A stretch of 64,000 nucleotides of DNA from MWCO01 sp964488865 (GCA_964488865.1 CAZAWR010000021.1:54408-118407); one strand, 5' to 3'. Counted from the first letter of the stretch, positions 1 through 9,011 are shown. Notes: generated from the sequence alone by a model not told the origin. Numbers and translations: made by a program.

Positions 1-1376
1 GCGGCGCCTGACATGTGCGTGGTCGAGACGGGGGGCAACTCGTGGCACACGTCGCACGCGAAGGGCTGGGCTACCTTCATCTTGTCCGCATCGAGGTGTT
101 GCCGGTGGGCGCCGACGCTCCGCAGGGCGGTGTCCGTATTGCCCACGATGTCCCTCGGGGGGGCTGAGGAGGTTTCGTCTCCGTGGCACTTGTTGCAGGG
201 ACCGCCCGGGATATCCACCACGCCATTGACGTGCAGAGACCGGTTCGCAATGGTCATGCCGGGGCCCGCGGTCTCCGTGTGGCAACGCTCACAATCGGTG
301 TCGGCCACGTGCGGCCGCGGGGGCGGCAACCCGTGACAGGAACCACACTCGGCTTGCTCGGTCTGCGGTGCGGTCCAGACCACATCGCTCCCGGAACCGC
401 CCCACGCCCGGCTTCCATGGCAGTACGAAGCCGAACAACTCGCGCTCTCGCGGTCCCAGATCGGCTCGGCTCCGCGCGCCACGGACACGCCGGAAAAGCG
501 AACCTCCGCGATCCCGTCGTCGTCGTCCGTGTGCCCCGGGTCTCCGATCTCGGCCGGCACAACGTGACAGTCCGAACAACTCACGGGACGGCTGAACGCA
601 CCGCCAGACAGGTGGGCCTGGTGAACTCCCACGCTGACCGTCGTCGGGTCCGTGCCACCGTCGAGGTCGACAGGGGGCGCCGCATTCTCCTCGCTCCCGT
701 GACAGGCCGTGCATCCCTTAGGCGTGAGCTGCAGCACACCGTCGATGTGACGCTCGGCCGCAACGATTGTCAGGTTCGGCCCAGCTGTTTCCCCGTGGCA
801 TTGCTCACATGCCTTCGACTTGGGGTGCGAGCCCCCAGGCGGCGACCCGTGGCAGGACTCGGCGCATGTTCCGCCTCCTCCAGTCGAAGCCACCCACACG
901 ACCTCCCCCTTCCAAGGAGACTTGGCCGAGGCCGGGCCTGCGTGGCAGTACGTGTTCGCACACGTTCCCGTCGCCGGGTCGTAGCCCGGTGTGCGCCCTC
1001 CGGACGCAGCCATTTCAGCGAACTTGACCTCCGCCGGGCGCGCGTCGTCCGCGTGTCCCTTGTCCTCCGTCCGCGCCGGGACGACGTGGCATGCGCTGCA
1101 CGCAACCGCCTGGTGAGCTGCCGAGGCAGTCAGGTGCAGGGTGTGCAACCCCACGCTGCGCAGGTTCGGATCGGCATTGCCATCGGTGTCTCGCGGGGGA
1201 GCGGGGTTCGCGCCCTCCCCGTGGCACGTGCCGGCACAGGCACCTTGACCGGTCGGCTCGACCGTGAGCTCCTCCCGATCGGAGCGGCAGCCCCACGAGG
1301 CCAAACCCACGACACACAGCGCCACCAGGAGGGCGCCGGAAGAAGCTGTCGCATGGGAGTCAATCCTGCCGTTCAT
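1..1376 (-). CDS. Multiheme cytochrome with CX4CH and CXXCH motifs (partial, 3' end off the window)
   Basis: The frame is open from the ATG at 1376 to the window edge (458 residues visible, no stop), so the C-terminus is missing. Reading it directly gives eight CXXCH sites (CSACH, CEQCH, CTACH, CSDCH, CGSCH, CERCH, CNKCH, CDVCH), two CX4CH sites (CANTYCH, CSASYCH) and two CX3CH sites (CAGTCH, CAESCH). Alternation of CX4CH with CXXCH is the hallmark of the Geobacter-type CxxxxCH...CXXCH repeat family. The N-terminus has a hydrophobic segment ending LASWGC, a non-ideal lipobox, so it is probably an exported lipoprotein. A GGAG lies about 8 bases before the ATG. It is last in the leftward cytochrome set. 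Role in extracellular electron transfer is inferred from context. Substrate is unknown. Confidence 0.85.
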   Translation of the reverse strand, partial: MNGRIDSHATASSGALLVALCVVGLASWGCRSDREELTVEPTGQGACAGTCHGEGANPAPPRDTDGNADPNLRSVGLHTLHLTASAAHQAVACSACHVVPARTEDKGHADDARPAEVKFAEMAASGGRTPGYDPATGTCANTYCHAGPASAKSPWKGEVVWVASTGGGGTCAESCHGSPPGGSHPKSKACEQCHGETAGPNLTIVAAERHIDGVLQLTPKGCTACHGSEENAAPPVDLDGGTDPTTVSVGVHQAHLSGGAFSRPVSCSDCHVVPAEIGDPGHTDDDDGIAEVRFSGVSVARGAEPIWDRESASCSASYCHGSRAWGGSGSDVVWTAPQTEQAECGSCHGLPPPRPHVADTDCERCHTETAGPGMTIANRSLHVNGVVDIPGGPCNKCHGDETSSAPPRDIVGNTDTALRSVGAHRQHLDADKMKVAQPFACDVCHELPPVSTTHMSGA

Positions 1377-1431
1377 GGCTCGCTCCGCGAAGGAATTGCT
1401 AGGCAAACGACATGGTTCAATTCGTTGCTCG

Positions 1432-2490
1432 TCAGTTGGTGTGACAGTACGCACAGATCTCCGTGTTCGCCTTCGATCGGCCGCTGCGCCACCCCGACGG
1501 ATGAGGATTGCCACCGAAGGCACCCACCTTGTGGCAACGAATGCAGTTCGTGGCGGGCCCTTGCTCGTGACAAGACGAACATTCCACGATGCGACGCCGC
1601 GCCGCGCGGCCGTGGAAGTCAGCGCCGTCAGGGTTGCTTCCGACCCAGCCGGCCGGGTGGGGCGTCGAAGCTCCCAACCGATTCCCGCTCACCCGATTCT
1701 GCACGTGACAGCTGTCACAGCTGGAAGGCTCGTGGCATCGAACACAGGACCGCGAGTCCGTGCGGGCCTCGATGGCATGTCGTGTGACGAAGTCTCCTTC
1801 GTGGCGGTACGTGCCGTGCACGTCGTCCAGCCGACGCACCTCGGCCCGAAGCCCCGCGCTCGTGTCATGGCAGCTCGAGCAGTGCTGCTCTTCGTGGCAG
1901 GCCATGCACTGGCTCCGAGCACGAACCGCATCCGTCTGGTGCCGTGGCACGTAGTCCACCCCGTGGGCCATGTCCGTTTCCGGACGAAGGCGCGTCAGAT
2001 CTCGCGCCCGATGACAAATCGTGCAGTTGGCTTCCGCGTAGTCCGCGCTGTGACAGGTTCCCATGCACGTCGCCATGTCCGGCAAGATGCGGGGGGTGAC
2101 CTCGTCCTTCTGCACGTCCTGGTGGCAGCGCGTGCATTGACCGGCCGTCACGTCCCTGTGCTGCTTGTGCGAGAACACAACATGGCGCGGGCTCGGCGTA
2201 GCGCTGTACGTCCTCGCAGGGTCGAACGCGAACTTCGTCTGCGGCCCCACGTTCTCCCCATGACACTTCTTGCACGGCTCGTAACCCGGTGAAACGAAGC
2301 CCGAGATCGCGTCCGACGTGCGGATGTTCTGGTGACAGGTGTAGCAGTCGATGTTCGTCTTCACCAAGTGCGCGCGGTGCGGGAAGCGGTCGGAGGCTGA
2401 CAGGGTCGCGGCCGGAGTGCAGTGTACGGCGGCAACGGCAGCAGCGATGATCACTGCCGCGAGCATCACGACGGAAACGCGTCGGCTCAT
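1432..2490 (-). CDS. Exported multiheme cytochrome c, 12 heme-binding motifs
   Basis: 352 residues with an N-terminal hydrophobic export signal (residues 5-24, ending AAVHC, possibly a poor lipobox). It has eleven CXXCH motifs and one CMGTCH (CX3CH), plus many extra histidines that can act as distal ligands. The motifs are unevenly spaced, with gaps of about 30-40 residues in the middle and C-terminal parts. It belongs with periplasmic or outer-membrane decaheme-class cytochromes by motif density, but I cannot assign a named family. Its start overlaps the last 4 bases of the beta-barrel gene upstream, so the two are translationally coupled. This pairing of a barrel with a multiheme cytochrome is what porin-cytochrome conduits look like. 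Confidence 0.9.
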   Translation of the reverse strand: MSRRVSVVMLAAVIIAAAVAAVHCTPAATLSASDRFPHRAHLVKTNIDCYTCHQNIRTSDAISGFVSPGYEPCKKCHGENVGPQTKFAFDPARTYSATPSPRHVVFSHKQHRDVTAGQCTRCHQDVQKDEVTPRILPDMATCMGTCHSADYAEANCTICHRARDLTRLRPETDMAHGVDYVPRHQTDAVRARSQCMACHEEQHCSSCHDTSAGLRAEVRRLDDVHGTYRHEGDFVTRHAIEARTDSRSCVRCHEPSSCDSCHVQNRVSGNRLGASTPHPAGWVGSNPDGADFHGRAARRRIVECSSCHEQGPATNCIRCHKVGAFGGNPHPSGWRSGRSKANTEICAYCHTN

Positions 2491-4151
2491 GGCTTGTCCC
2501 TCGTCTGCGAACGGTCCAGATCAATGCTGAGCCGGGCGAGCGCCTCCGCCTCGAGCGAGGCATAGGGCGACCGGGTAGCAAAGCCGCCCAACATGAGTCG
2601 CCAAGAGTCCTCGGGCTGTCCGAACTCGAGGGTGGCCGAGCCATAGGACGAGCTCTCTACCCCGCGGATGGCGCGGTCGTACAGGTAGTGCTGAAGGGCC
2701 GTTGTCGCGGTCCAGGCTTCAGACAGCTCCATCGACAACGAGCCACGAAGCCCGTGATACCCGAGGTCCTCCTCGGTGACTCGGCTGTACTTCACCTGAG
2801 CAACCAGGTTCGACCCCAGCCGCGCACGCGTGCGCCCGCCCAGCCGATAGCCTGACCCATCCTCAGCGAACCACTGGACGTGACCAGAACCCGCCACCGT
2901 CCACGCCGGGGTCAGCCGGTACGCCACCTCGCCGCCCGCCTCCGTCACCGTGTCGAGAGAAAACACACTCAGTACCGACCCGCGGGACAGAAACAGCGAC
3001 GGATTGGTGTGCAGCACTTCGGCCGTCGTGGTCAGCGCATCCAGAGGCATGACGTCCGCAAACCCTCGCACCTCGACCAGATGCCCACCGTCGATGTCGG
3101 CCGTTCCTACGCCGCCCACGAGAACCTCATCCATCGGCGTCAGGCGTACGTCACCCGAAGCCCACCGACGATCCAGCTCACCCCGTTCGTGCCGCTCGTG
3201 GAAGGAGGCTCCCGCATCAAGCAACGCAGGCACTCGGTAGGAAACGCGCCCCCCGGCCAACCAGCCGTCGGTTGCGCTCGTGTCAGGCAGAGCGTCGGGC
3301 TGTCGCAGCAGCGACTCTGCCGCCGAGCCCATCAAGACGTACTCGCGACGCTGCCGAAACCTCGGACGCACGGACAGGCCGCCGTAGCCTTCGATCCCCA
3401 GCCCGCCCTCGTCGTGGAGTCCGAACGCCACGCCATCGAACCGTGTCACCAGGGCTGGACCCCCTTGCGTGAGCTGGCGCCCGAGCGTCACGTGGGCGGG
3501 ACCGAACCTCCCCGTCACGTTGGCGTCCATCAGATCGCCCGTGACCCGACGCTCGTCGGAAATCTCCCCGAAGTCCGCGAGGCCCCAGCCTGAGAGGCGA
3601 AAGTCGATTCCGTCGCGTCCCCAAGGAGCGTCGATGCGGTGGGCCCGCAACGAAACGTACTCGTAGATGGGAACGAGCGTCTCGTCCTCGGGTCCTGCGT
3701 CGACGAACCCGATCAGATAGCGCCGCTGGAACATGCGCAGGTAGGTCCGCGACGCGATGTACAGGTCATACTCGTCGCCTCCCGACTCCTTCGCAGAAGG
3801 TTCGCTCACGGAAGCAACTGGCTCCTTCGGCGCCTGAACCGAAGTGCTTCCCGGGGTTCCTGGAGGCGGCGCGACAGGATCCTGCGACGCTGTGCTTCCG
3901 GGGGTTCCAGGCGGTGGCGTGATGGGGTCCTGGGCCGCCGTGCTGCCGGGCGTTCCCGGGGGTGGACGGATTTGGCCGTCGTCCGTCGGCTCAGCGGGCT
4001 GGGCAGCGGCAGGGACCGCGAGGGTGATGGAGACGCAGAACGCGAACCCGCCGACATGCCAAGACCATGAGCCTATCCCCAAGCCAAGCCCCCCTGCCCA
4101 GCTATGCTGGGCTCGAACAACATGGCTGCAATACGGGATGAGGGCGCGCAT
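2487..4151 (-). CDS. Outer-membrane beta-barrel protein, candidate porin of a porin-cytochrome conduit
   Basis: 554 residues. A signal peptide (about residues 25-50, ending AVPAAAQ) is followed by a linker with three repeats of PPPGTPGST, then about 430 residues of alternating short beta-type segments with Gly/aromatic turns, as in outer-membrane barrels. No CXXCH is present. The start is supported by AGGAG 8 bases upstream. The long n-region is unusual, but no better in-frame start was seen. It sits between the 34-heme and the 12-site cytochrome genes, 10 bases after the former and overlapping the latter. By context it would be the barrel sheathing a cytochrome across the outer membrane (the role of MtrB/OmbB). 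Sequence alone does not prove membership in those families. Confidence 0.7.
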   Translation of the reverse strand: MRALIPYCSHVVRAQHSWAGGLGLGIGSWSWHVGGFAFCVSITLAVPAAAQPAEPTDDGQIRPPPGTPGSTAAQDPITPPPGTPGSTASQDPVAPPPGTPGSTSVQAPKEPVASVSEPSAKESGGDEYDLYIASRTYLRMFQRRYLIGFVDAGPEDETLVPIYEYVSLRAHRIDAPWGRDGIDFRLSGWGLADFGEISDERRVTGDLMDANVTGRFGPAHVTLGRQLTQGGPALVTRFDGVAFGLHDEGGLGIEGYGGLSVRPRFRQRREYVLMGSAAESLLRQPDALPDTSATDGWLAGGRVSYRVPALLDAGASFHERHERGELDRRWASGDVRLTPMDEVLVGGVGTADIDGGHLVEVRGFADVMPLDALTTTAEVLHTNPSLFLSRGSVLSVFSLDTVTEAGGEVAYRLTPAWTVAGSGHVQWFAEDGSGYRLGGRTRARLGSNLVAQVKYSRVTEEDLGYHGLRGSLSMELSEAWTATTALQHYLYDRAIRGVESSSYGSATLEFGQPEDSWRLMLGGFATRSPYASLEAEALARLSIDLDRSQTRDKP

Positions 4152-4161
4152 GGGCAGGCTC

Positions 4162-6303
4162 CTACCGGAACAGGTGACAGCTCGTGCAAGTCTTGGCGTC
4201 AGGGTGATGGTCCTTCCTGTCCTGGTGGCAAGTCATGCAGGTGGACCTGGTAACGGCTCGGGAGCCGTGCGTGTCGTGACAGGCCGTGCAGTTTTTGTGG
4301 CCGGACTGGCCGTGCGACCCTAGGCTTGCCATGGCGTTGTGGCAAGACGTACAGGACGGTCGTCCGAAGCGGTGAGGCTTGTGGCAGGACTCGCACTTGG
4401 CGTGGTGCGGCCCCCTGCCCTTGACAGCAGCGGCGATCGCCCCGTGACAGGTGGAGCAACGGTTCCACCACCCTCCCGGGGCTTGATGAGGATGGTGGCA
4501 CTGCGTGCAGGAGTGCTTCGAGCCTGAGGCCTCCGCGGCGACGCCCGCGTGGCACGAGGCGCAGGCCGGGGTTGCGTTGGGATTGTGCGCGGGGTGACAA
4601 GTTCCACAGTTCTTGTGCTCCGCAGCGCTCCAGCCGCGCACCGTCCCAGCTTGTGCCGCATGACAACTCGCGCACGTTCCTACCTCGGATGCGGCCTGGT
4701 GAGGCTTGTGACAAGACCGACAATCGTCGTGCTTGCCTGGCGACCCCGTGGTGCCAGGGTGACACTTTCGGCAGGAGTCCTTGGCCGTCCGCGGGGAACC
4801 GTGGGAAGCGTGGCAGTCCTTGCACGCGCCTTTGTGCGCGCCCCCGGTCATCGTGTGGCATCGGTTGCAAGCCGCCTGCGACGACGCGAAACCATGAGGC
4901 GCATGGCAGGACGCACACGTCGCGTGCGCTCCAATTCCCGCCCCCGCAGCCTTCTTCGACTGGTCCTCATGGCACTGCCCACACCGGCTGGAGGCCCCGG
5001 AAACCGCGTGAGTCGGATGGCACGTCGCACAGCCCGTCCCATGTCCCGGAACCGAGCTGAGAGCAGCGAGTTCCTTGCCGTGGCATCCCTGGCACGTCCC
5101 CGTCTCGGCGCGTGTGCCGTGGGCAGCATGGCAGGTCGTACAACGCCCGTGACCGTGCCCCGCCATGGGGCGATGGCACGACGCACAAGCCTGATGCTCT
5201 GCACCCGCCACATGGGGGGCATGGCAATTCTGGCACTTCGCGTGTCCGCTACCCTCGGCGAACGACGCCAGCTTCTTGGCATTCGCCTCGTGACACGCGC
5301 CGCAGTTCACGCCCTTGGACGAGAACGTGTGCGGCGGATGGCAGGTCGTGCACCCCGTGTGCTTGGCCGCGTCGTTCGGCGGGGGTCCCACGCGGGGACG
5401 TGCATCCTCGTGACATCGTGCGCATGCGTTTCCGACATCGGCGCGCACGGCGTGAACCTCGTGACAGCTCGTGCACCTCTTGTGAGCAGGTTGCTCGAGC
5501 TCCGCCACGGTCTTGCTCGTGCCCTGGTGACAGCGCTCGCACGCCTGCCCTGTGGTGCGCTTCTCAGGGTCCGACTCGTGAGGGTTGTGGCACATCCGGC
5601 ACGCTTCGAGGTTGCCGTGCACCATGGCCGAAGTGACCTCGGGGCCCACCCGTACCTCGGCGAATCGACCGCTGCGATCTGCCGAGACCTTGCCTCCGTG
5701 ACATCGCTGGCAATCCGTGGACGCCGGCTTGCGCGACGAAGACGTCTTCGCGAGGAAGTTGTGACACGACACGCACGACAGGTCGTTCGTGCCCGCGTGG
5801 AAGATCTTCACATCCTGGTGACAGGTGCGGCACACGTCGGCCTTCGGCGTCAGCTTGTGACTGTTCGAACCATGGCAGACGGTGCAGTCGCTTTTCGGGC
5901 CTCGCAGCACGTGGGACTCGTGGCCGACCGTGGTGTTGATCTGCTTGTCTGCCTCGGAACCGCCGAGGTGACACACGTTGCATCGAGCGCGATCGGCGAC
6001 GGCATGGGGACCATTCGCCTTCGGCCCTTCCGCAGCCTTCTTCACCCACAGGGAGAAGTTCTGACCGAACGTGGATCGATGGCACTCCCCGCAATCCAGG
6101 GAGGCGTGGGAGCTGGAGGACAGGTCCGCCTCGGCAGCGTCGTGGCAGGAGAGGCAGAAGGACTTGCTGCGCGTGAGGTACACATCCGCCCGCCAGGAGG
6201 TCACGCCGATGAGGAGGAGGACGACCACCAAGGCCAGCAGCGACATTCGCCAGCGGTGGACCAACCCTTTGCGCGCGCGTTCCGCGATGTCTCGCAAGCT
6301 CAT
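4162..6303 (-). CDS. Membrane-anchored 34-heme cytochrome c
   Basis: 713 residues with 34 CXXCH motifs, about one per 21 residues. One membrane helix (about residues 19-38) is followed by a NapC/NirT-like start: FCLSCH, then CGECH about 20 residues on, as in quinol-oxidising NapC-type anchors. The remaining 30-odd motifs follow a regular rhythm of CXXCH, 10-20 residues, CXXCH with intervening HxPH or HxxH histidines, which could give bis-His ligation along a wire. The likely place is the inner membrane with a large periplasmic heme array carrying electrons from the quinol pool outward. Upstream is the diheme lipoprotein, downstream the barrel gene. No in-frame break was seen across the repeats. 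Confidence 0.93.
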   Translation of the reverse strand: MSLRDIAERARKGLVHRWRMSLLALVVVLLLIGVTSWRADVYLTRSKSFCLSCHDAAEADLSSSSHASLDCGECHRSTFGQNFSLWVKKAAEGPKANGPHAVADRARCNVCHLGGSEADKQINTTVGHESHVLRGPKSDCTVCHGSNSHKLTPKADVCRTCHQDVKIFHAGTNDLSCVSCHNFLAKTSSSRKPASTDCQRCHGGKVSADRSGRFAEVRVGPEVTSAMVHGNLEACRMCHNPHESDPEKRTTGQACERCHQGTSKTVAELEQPAHKRCTSCHEVHAVRADVGNACARCHEDARPRVGPPPNDAAKHTGCTTCHPPHTFSSKGVNCGACHEANAKKLASFAEGSGHAKCQNCHAPHVAGAEHQACASCHRPMAGHGHGRCTTCHAAHGTRAETGTCQGCHGKELAALSSVPGHGTGCATCHPTHAVSGASSRCGQCHEDQSKKAAGAGIGAHATCASCHAPHGFASSQAACNRCHTMTGGAHKGACKDCHASHGSPRTAKDSCRKCHPGTTGSPGKHDDCRSCHKPHQAASEVGTCASCHAAQAGTVRGWSAAEHKNCGTCHPAHNPNATPACASCHAGVAAEASGSKHSCTQCHHPHQAPGGWWNRCSTCHGAIAAAVKGRGPHHAKCESCHKPHRFGRPSCTSCHNAMASLGSHGQSGHKNCTACHDTHGSRAVTRSTCMTCHQDRKDHHPDAKTCTSCHLFR

Positions 6304-6383
6304 GCAGCGACTCCGCCCGAGCGGAAGTTCGAGTAAGACGTAGCACAGGGTTCGGCGAGCGACTGAAGCATTCTTGGGCTCGA

Positions 6384-6403
6384 GGGAGGGTGCTTGGCCT
6401 CCC
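6384..6403 (-). terminator. Hairpin between the diheme lipoprotein and 34-heme genes
   Basis: A 6-bp perfect stem (GGGAGG/CCTCCC) with an 8-base loop lies in the 165-bp gap between two leftward genes. There is no T run, so it may be a processing or attenuation site rather than a full terminator. The rest of the gap shows no gene. Confidence 0.3.
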
Positions 6404-6468
6404 TACCTTCCAGCAGAGTCGCGTGAACGGGGCCCACTCGACCCCGCTCACGCTCACCATCCCATGAG

Positions 6469-7209
6469 CTAGGGTTCGATCAGCGCCGCAGCACCCGTGT
6501 GGCACATGTTGCAGCCCGCAGCCGCAGCGACGTCTTTGATCACCTCGCCGTCGGCGTTGCGCATCCGAACCTCGGCGTTCGCCCAGTCGACGTCCGCGCC
6601 GGAGACCCAGAAGTTCCCGTTGGTGCCGGAGTATGCGGTGCGCAGACCGGAGCCGTCACGGACACCCACCTGCACGTGCGCCGCACCAGTGGCGCCGCCC
6701 GTCTGGAACACCGTGCCGCCGAACGCAAACTTCAACCCACCTGAGGTGTGGCACGACAAGCAGTTCATCCCGGGCGAGTGCTTGCCATCGGCAGGGGTAG
6801 GACTGCCAGCGGGATCATACGCGCCCTCCCAGAAGGGGGCGGACCCGGCGCTCCCCGCGGCGCCAGCCTCCCCAGCAGAACCAGCCTCCCCAGCAGAACC
6901 AGCCTCGCCCGCAGAGCCAGCCTCGCCTGCCGATCCTCCACCCGTGCCGCCGGTCGCGCCACCCGTGCCGCCGGTCGCTCCACCCGTGCCGCCGGTCGCT
7001 CCACCCGTGCCGCCGGTCGCTCCGCCGCTGCCGCCGGTCGCCCCGCCGCTGCCGCCGGTCGCCCCACCGCTGCCGCCGGTCGCCCCACCGCTGCCGCCGG
7101 TCGCTCCACCGCTGCCGCCTCCCCCGTTGTCCTCGTCGTCGCTTCCGCAACCCCAAACCGCGAGAGAACCAACCACCATAGCTGCCAACAGAACGTATTG
7201 CGTCTTCAT
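6469..7209 (-). CDS. Diheme c-type lipoprotein with a long Gly-rich linker
   Basis: 246 residues. A lipoprotein signal (AVWGC at about residue 21) is followed by Asp/Glu residues and about 80 residues of GGSGGATGG/GGTGGATGG repeats, then GSAGEA repeats, a spacer typical of large myxobacterial lipoproteins. The C-terminal 100 residues contain two heme motifs, CLSCH and CNMCH, near either end. An AGGAG lies 9 bases before the ATG. It follows hemA by 56 bases and precedes the 34-heme gene. The simplest reading is a small tethered electron carrier that reaches across the periplasm or sits at the cell surface. The repeat tract is also a hot spot for length change. Confidence 0.85.
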   Translation of the reverse strand: MKTQYVLLAAMVVGSLAVWGCGSDDEDNGGGGSGGATGGSGGATGGSGGATGGSGGATGGSGGATGGTGGATGGTGGATGGTGGATGGTGGGSAGEAGSAGEAGSAGEAGSAGEAGAAGSAGSAPFWEGAYDPAGSPTPADGKHSPGMNCLSCHTSGGLKFAFGGTVFQTGGATGAAHVQVGVRDGSGLRTAYSGTNGNFWVSGADVDWANAEVRMRNADGEVIKDVAAAAGCNMCHTGAAALIEP

Positions 7210-7265
7210 GTCTTTCTTCTCCTAATCCTAGGCGTTTAAGTACCCAGCCCCGATGACAGTTTACA

Positions 7266-8687
7266 TCATCGTGCGAAGTCCCATGCAAGAGGCAACCACG
7301 GTGTTCCATGCATTTTGCGGCTTGCCGAGGCCTCCTCGGCCGTCCCGGACGAAGCCTCGTCCCGAACCTCCCGGCCGCACGCCACCGTCGCTTCCCCATG
7401 CTCGCTCACTCCACAGCCGATCGCGTCGGGAGGATCGATGCCGAACAGACTGCACACGCAGGCGGCTTGCTCCCGTCCGTCCGATTCTGCCGCCAACGCC
7501 TTCAGTCGAACCGTCGGCTCGTGGAGGAGCTTGTTGGCAGCCGCGTGAATCATGGCCTGCAAGGCCTGCCGATCCTTCGGCGAGAGGTCTCGGAGCTTGC
7601 CCTTCAGGCTCCTATCCATCTCCGCTTCGAGAACCCGCATCGTCCGCTCGCGCAGCGCGCGAATCACCGGCGCGACATCCAGCTCGCGCTGTCGCAAGAC
7701 GTGTTTTCGCAGCTCTTCCGCGACGATTTCCTCCGCACAACGGGCCGACGCTTCGCGCGCCTCGCGACTCTCTTCCACGATCCGAGAGAGGTCATCCACG
7801 TCGTACACGTACATGCCCTCGAGTTCGTTGACGGCGGGGTCCACGTCGCGGGGAACGGCAATGTCGATGAGGAACAGACTCCGGCCGCGGCGCGCCTTTC
7901 CCACGCGCTCGAGCATCGCCCGGGTCAGGATGACCGCAGGGCATGCAGTGGAGCAGAGCACAATATCGCCCGCGACGAGCTCGGTCTCGAGCTGATCCCA
8001 GCCGGCGATTTGTCCGCCCACGTGACCCTGAAGACGCTGGGCGCGCTCGCGACTTCGGTTGACGATCACCAACTCCGCCCCGCCCTGAACGAGGACCTTC
8101 GCCGCTGCCTGGGCCATCTCGCCTGCCCCGACGAGCACGACGTGCTTGCCGGTAAGGTCGCCGAAAATCTGGCGCGCGAGGCGAGCGGCGGCCGTCGGAA
8201 CCGACGCCTGTCCCGACCCGATCGCTGTCTCGGTTCGGACGCGTTTGGCAACCTGGAACGCCTCGCCGGTCACTTCGCGGAGCTCGCGTCCCATGGTGCC
8301 AGCTTGCTCCGCGAGATGGACCGCCTGCTTGAGCTGACCGAGGATCTGGGGCTCGCCCACGACGAGCGAGGCGAGGGACGACGCGACACGGAAGAGATGC
8401 AGGACAGCGTCGTGGCCGACGAGGCCTTCGAGGCACGGGGCCACCGCTTCCCCGCCTTCCTCGACGAGGAGGTCTCGCAGGGCATCGAGGGCCTTGACTT
8501 CATCATGGCCGTGGCTCACGGCTGCGTAGATTTCCACGCGATTGCACGTGCCGAGCAAGAAGGCCTGACTGACCCCCTCGGCGCCGAGAATGCGGTGGAG
8601 GAGCAACGCCTTCTCGTCGTCTGTCCGAGCCAAGCGCTCGCGAACATCCACGGGGGCGGTCTGATGACTGAGGCCGACGAAGATCAT
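7266..8687 (-). CDS. hemA: Glutamyl-tRNA reductase
   Basis: 473 residues. It reduces glutamyl-tRNA with NADPH to glutamate-1-semialdehyde, the first committed step of C5 tetrapyrrole synthesis. Visible are the GLSHQTAPV start, the catalytic Cys48 in GTCNRVE, the GEPQILGQLK segment, the Rossmann motif VLVGAGEMA (about residues 184-192), and the C-terminal dimerisation helices ending near LHEPTVRLK. The family is usually about 420 residues. Here some 60 residues follow, containing several cysteines and no recognised domain. A G-rich ribosome site (GGGGGG) lies 8 bases upstream of the start. It is first in the leftward cytochrome set and diverges from ccsB, so it probably provides heme for this module. 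Confidence 0.95.
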   Translation of the reverse strand: MIFVGLSHQTAPVDVRERLARTDDEKALLLHRILGAEGVSQAFLLGTCNRVEIYAAVSHGHDEVKALDALRDLLVEEGGEAVAPCLEGLVGHDAVLHLFRVASSLASLVVGEPQILGQLKQAVHLAEQAGTMGRELREVTGEAFQVAKRVRTETAIGSGQASVPTAAARLARQIFGDLTGKHVVLVGAGEMAQAAAKVLVQGGAELVIVNRSRERAQRLQGHVGGQIAGWDQLETELVAGDIVLCSTACPAVILTRAMLERVGKARRGRSLFLIDIAVPRDVDPAVNELEGMYVYDVDDLSRIVEESREAREASARCAEEIVAEELRKHVLRQRELDVAPVIRALRERTMRVLEAEMDRSLKGKLRDLSPKDRQALQAMIHAAANKLLHEPTVRLKALAAESDGREQAACVCSLFGIDPPDAIGCGVSEHGEATVACGREVRDEASSGTAEEASASRKMHGTPWLPLAWDFAR

Positions 8688-8702
8688 GCCAGCGCCCCCC
8701 GT

Positions 8703-8718
8703 AGCAACAATCGGGCCT
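8703..8718 (-). promoter_or_regulatory. Weak sigma-54-like element before hemA
   Basis: On the minus strand the sequence reads AGGCCC-N5-TTGCT, keeping the -24 GG and -12 GC at the right spacing. It would start transcription only about 5-6 bases before the hemA ATG, leaving no room for the ribosome site, so it may be a chance match. Confidence 0.25.
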
Positions 8719-8814
8719 GTCGCGGATCACGCTCGATGGAAGTGGGTGCCCGTCAGATCCGCCGGTTGATGCGCAGGGCTTCCATGAGCGGAAGTTCGGC
8801 CCTCGATAAGTCGT

Positions 8815-8852
8815 TGCCGATGGGTCGGCAGCGAATTGCCGACAGGTCGGCG
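8815..8852. promoter_or_regulatory. Tandem dyad operator between hemA and ccsB
   Basis: Two dyads of the form TGCCGA-N4-TCGGCR lie at 8815-8830 (perfect) and 8837-8852 (one mismatch), 22 bp apart, so on the same face of the helix. They lie about 160 bp upstream of the ccsB sigma-54 site and about 97 bp from the weak hemA element. That placement suits an enhancer for the NtrC-type activator encoded nearby. The same dyad recurs at 14941 and 16623. The rest of 8688-9098 holds no convincing gene. Confidence 0.6.
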
Positions 8853-9011
8853 GCGTGTCTCCTGGGAGGGGACGCAGCAGACATCGGGGCTCGATAGTGG
8901 GAAACGCTCTGCTGAACTCGGCATCCAAGGGGGTGGTTTGGCGTCCACAGGCCTTGCTGTTCTGTCGCTGCCGGCCGCTCAGCGCCATGACGCGGAATCG
9001 GCAGGGACGCC

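Noticed and set aside
183..1787. Long open plus-strand frame (534 residues)
   Set aside because: It runs antisense to the two multiheme cytochrome genes, is rich in Arg/Val and has no family character. Similar antisense frames at 4549-6336, 34520-36343, 46550-48589, 49936-51543 and 51610-53793 are rejected for the same reason.
6940..7120. GC-rich tandem repeats as a mobile element
   Set aside because: They encode the Gly-rich linker of a lipoprotein in frame and need no other explanation.
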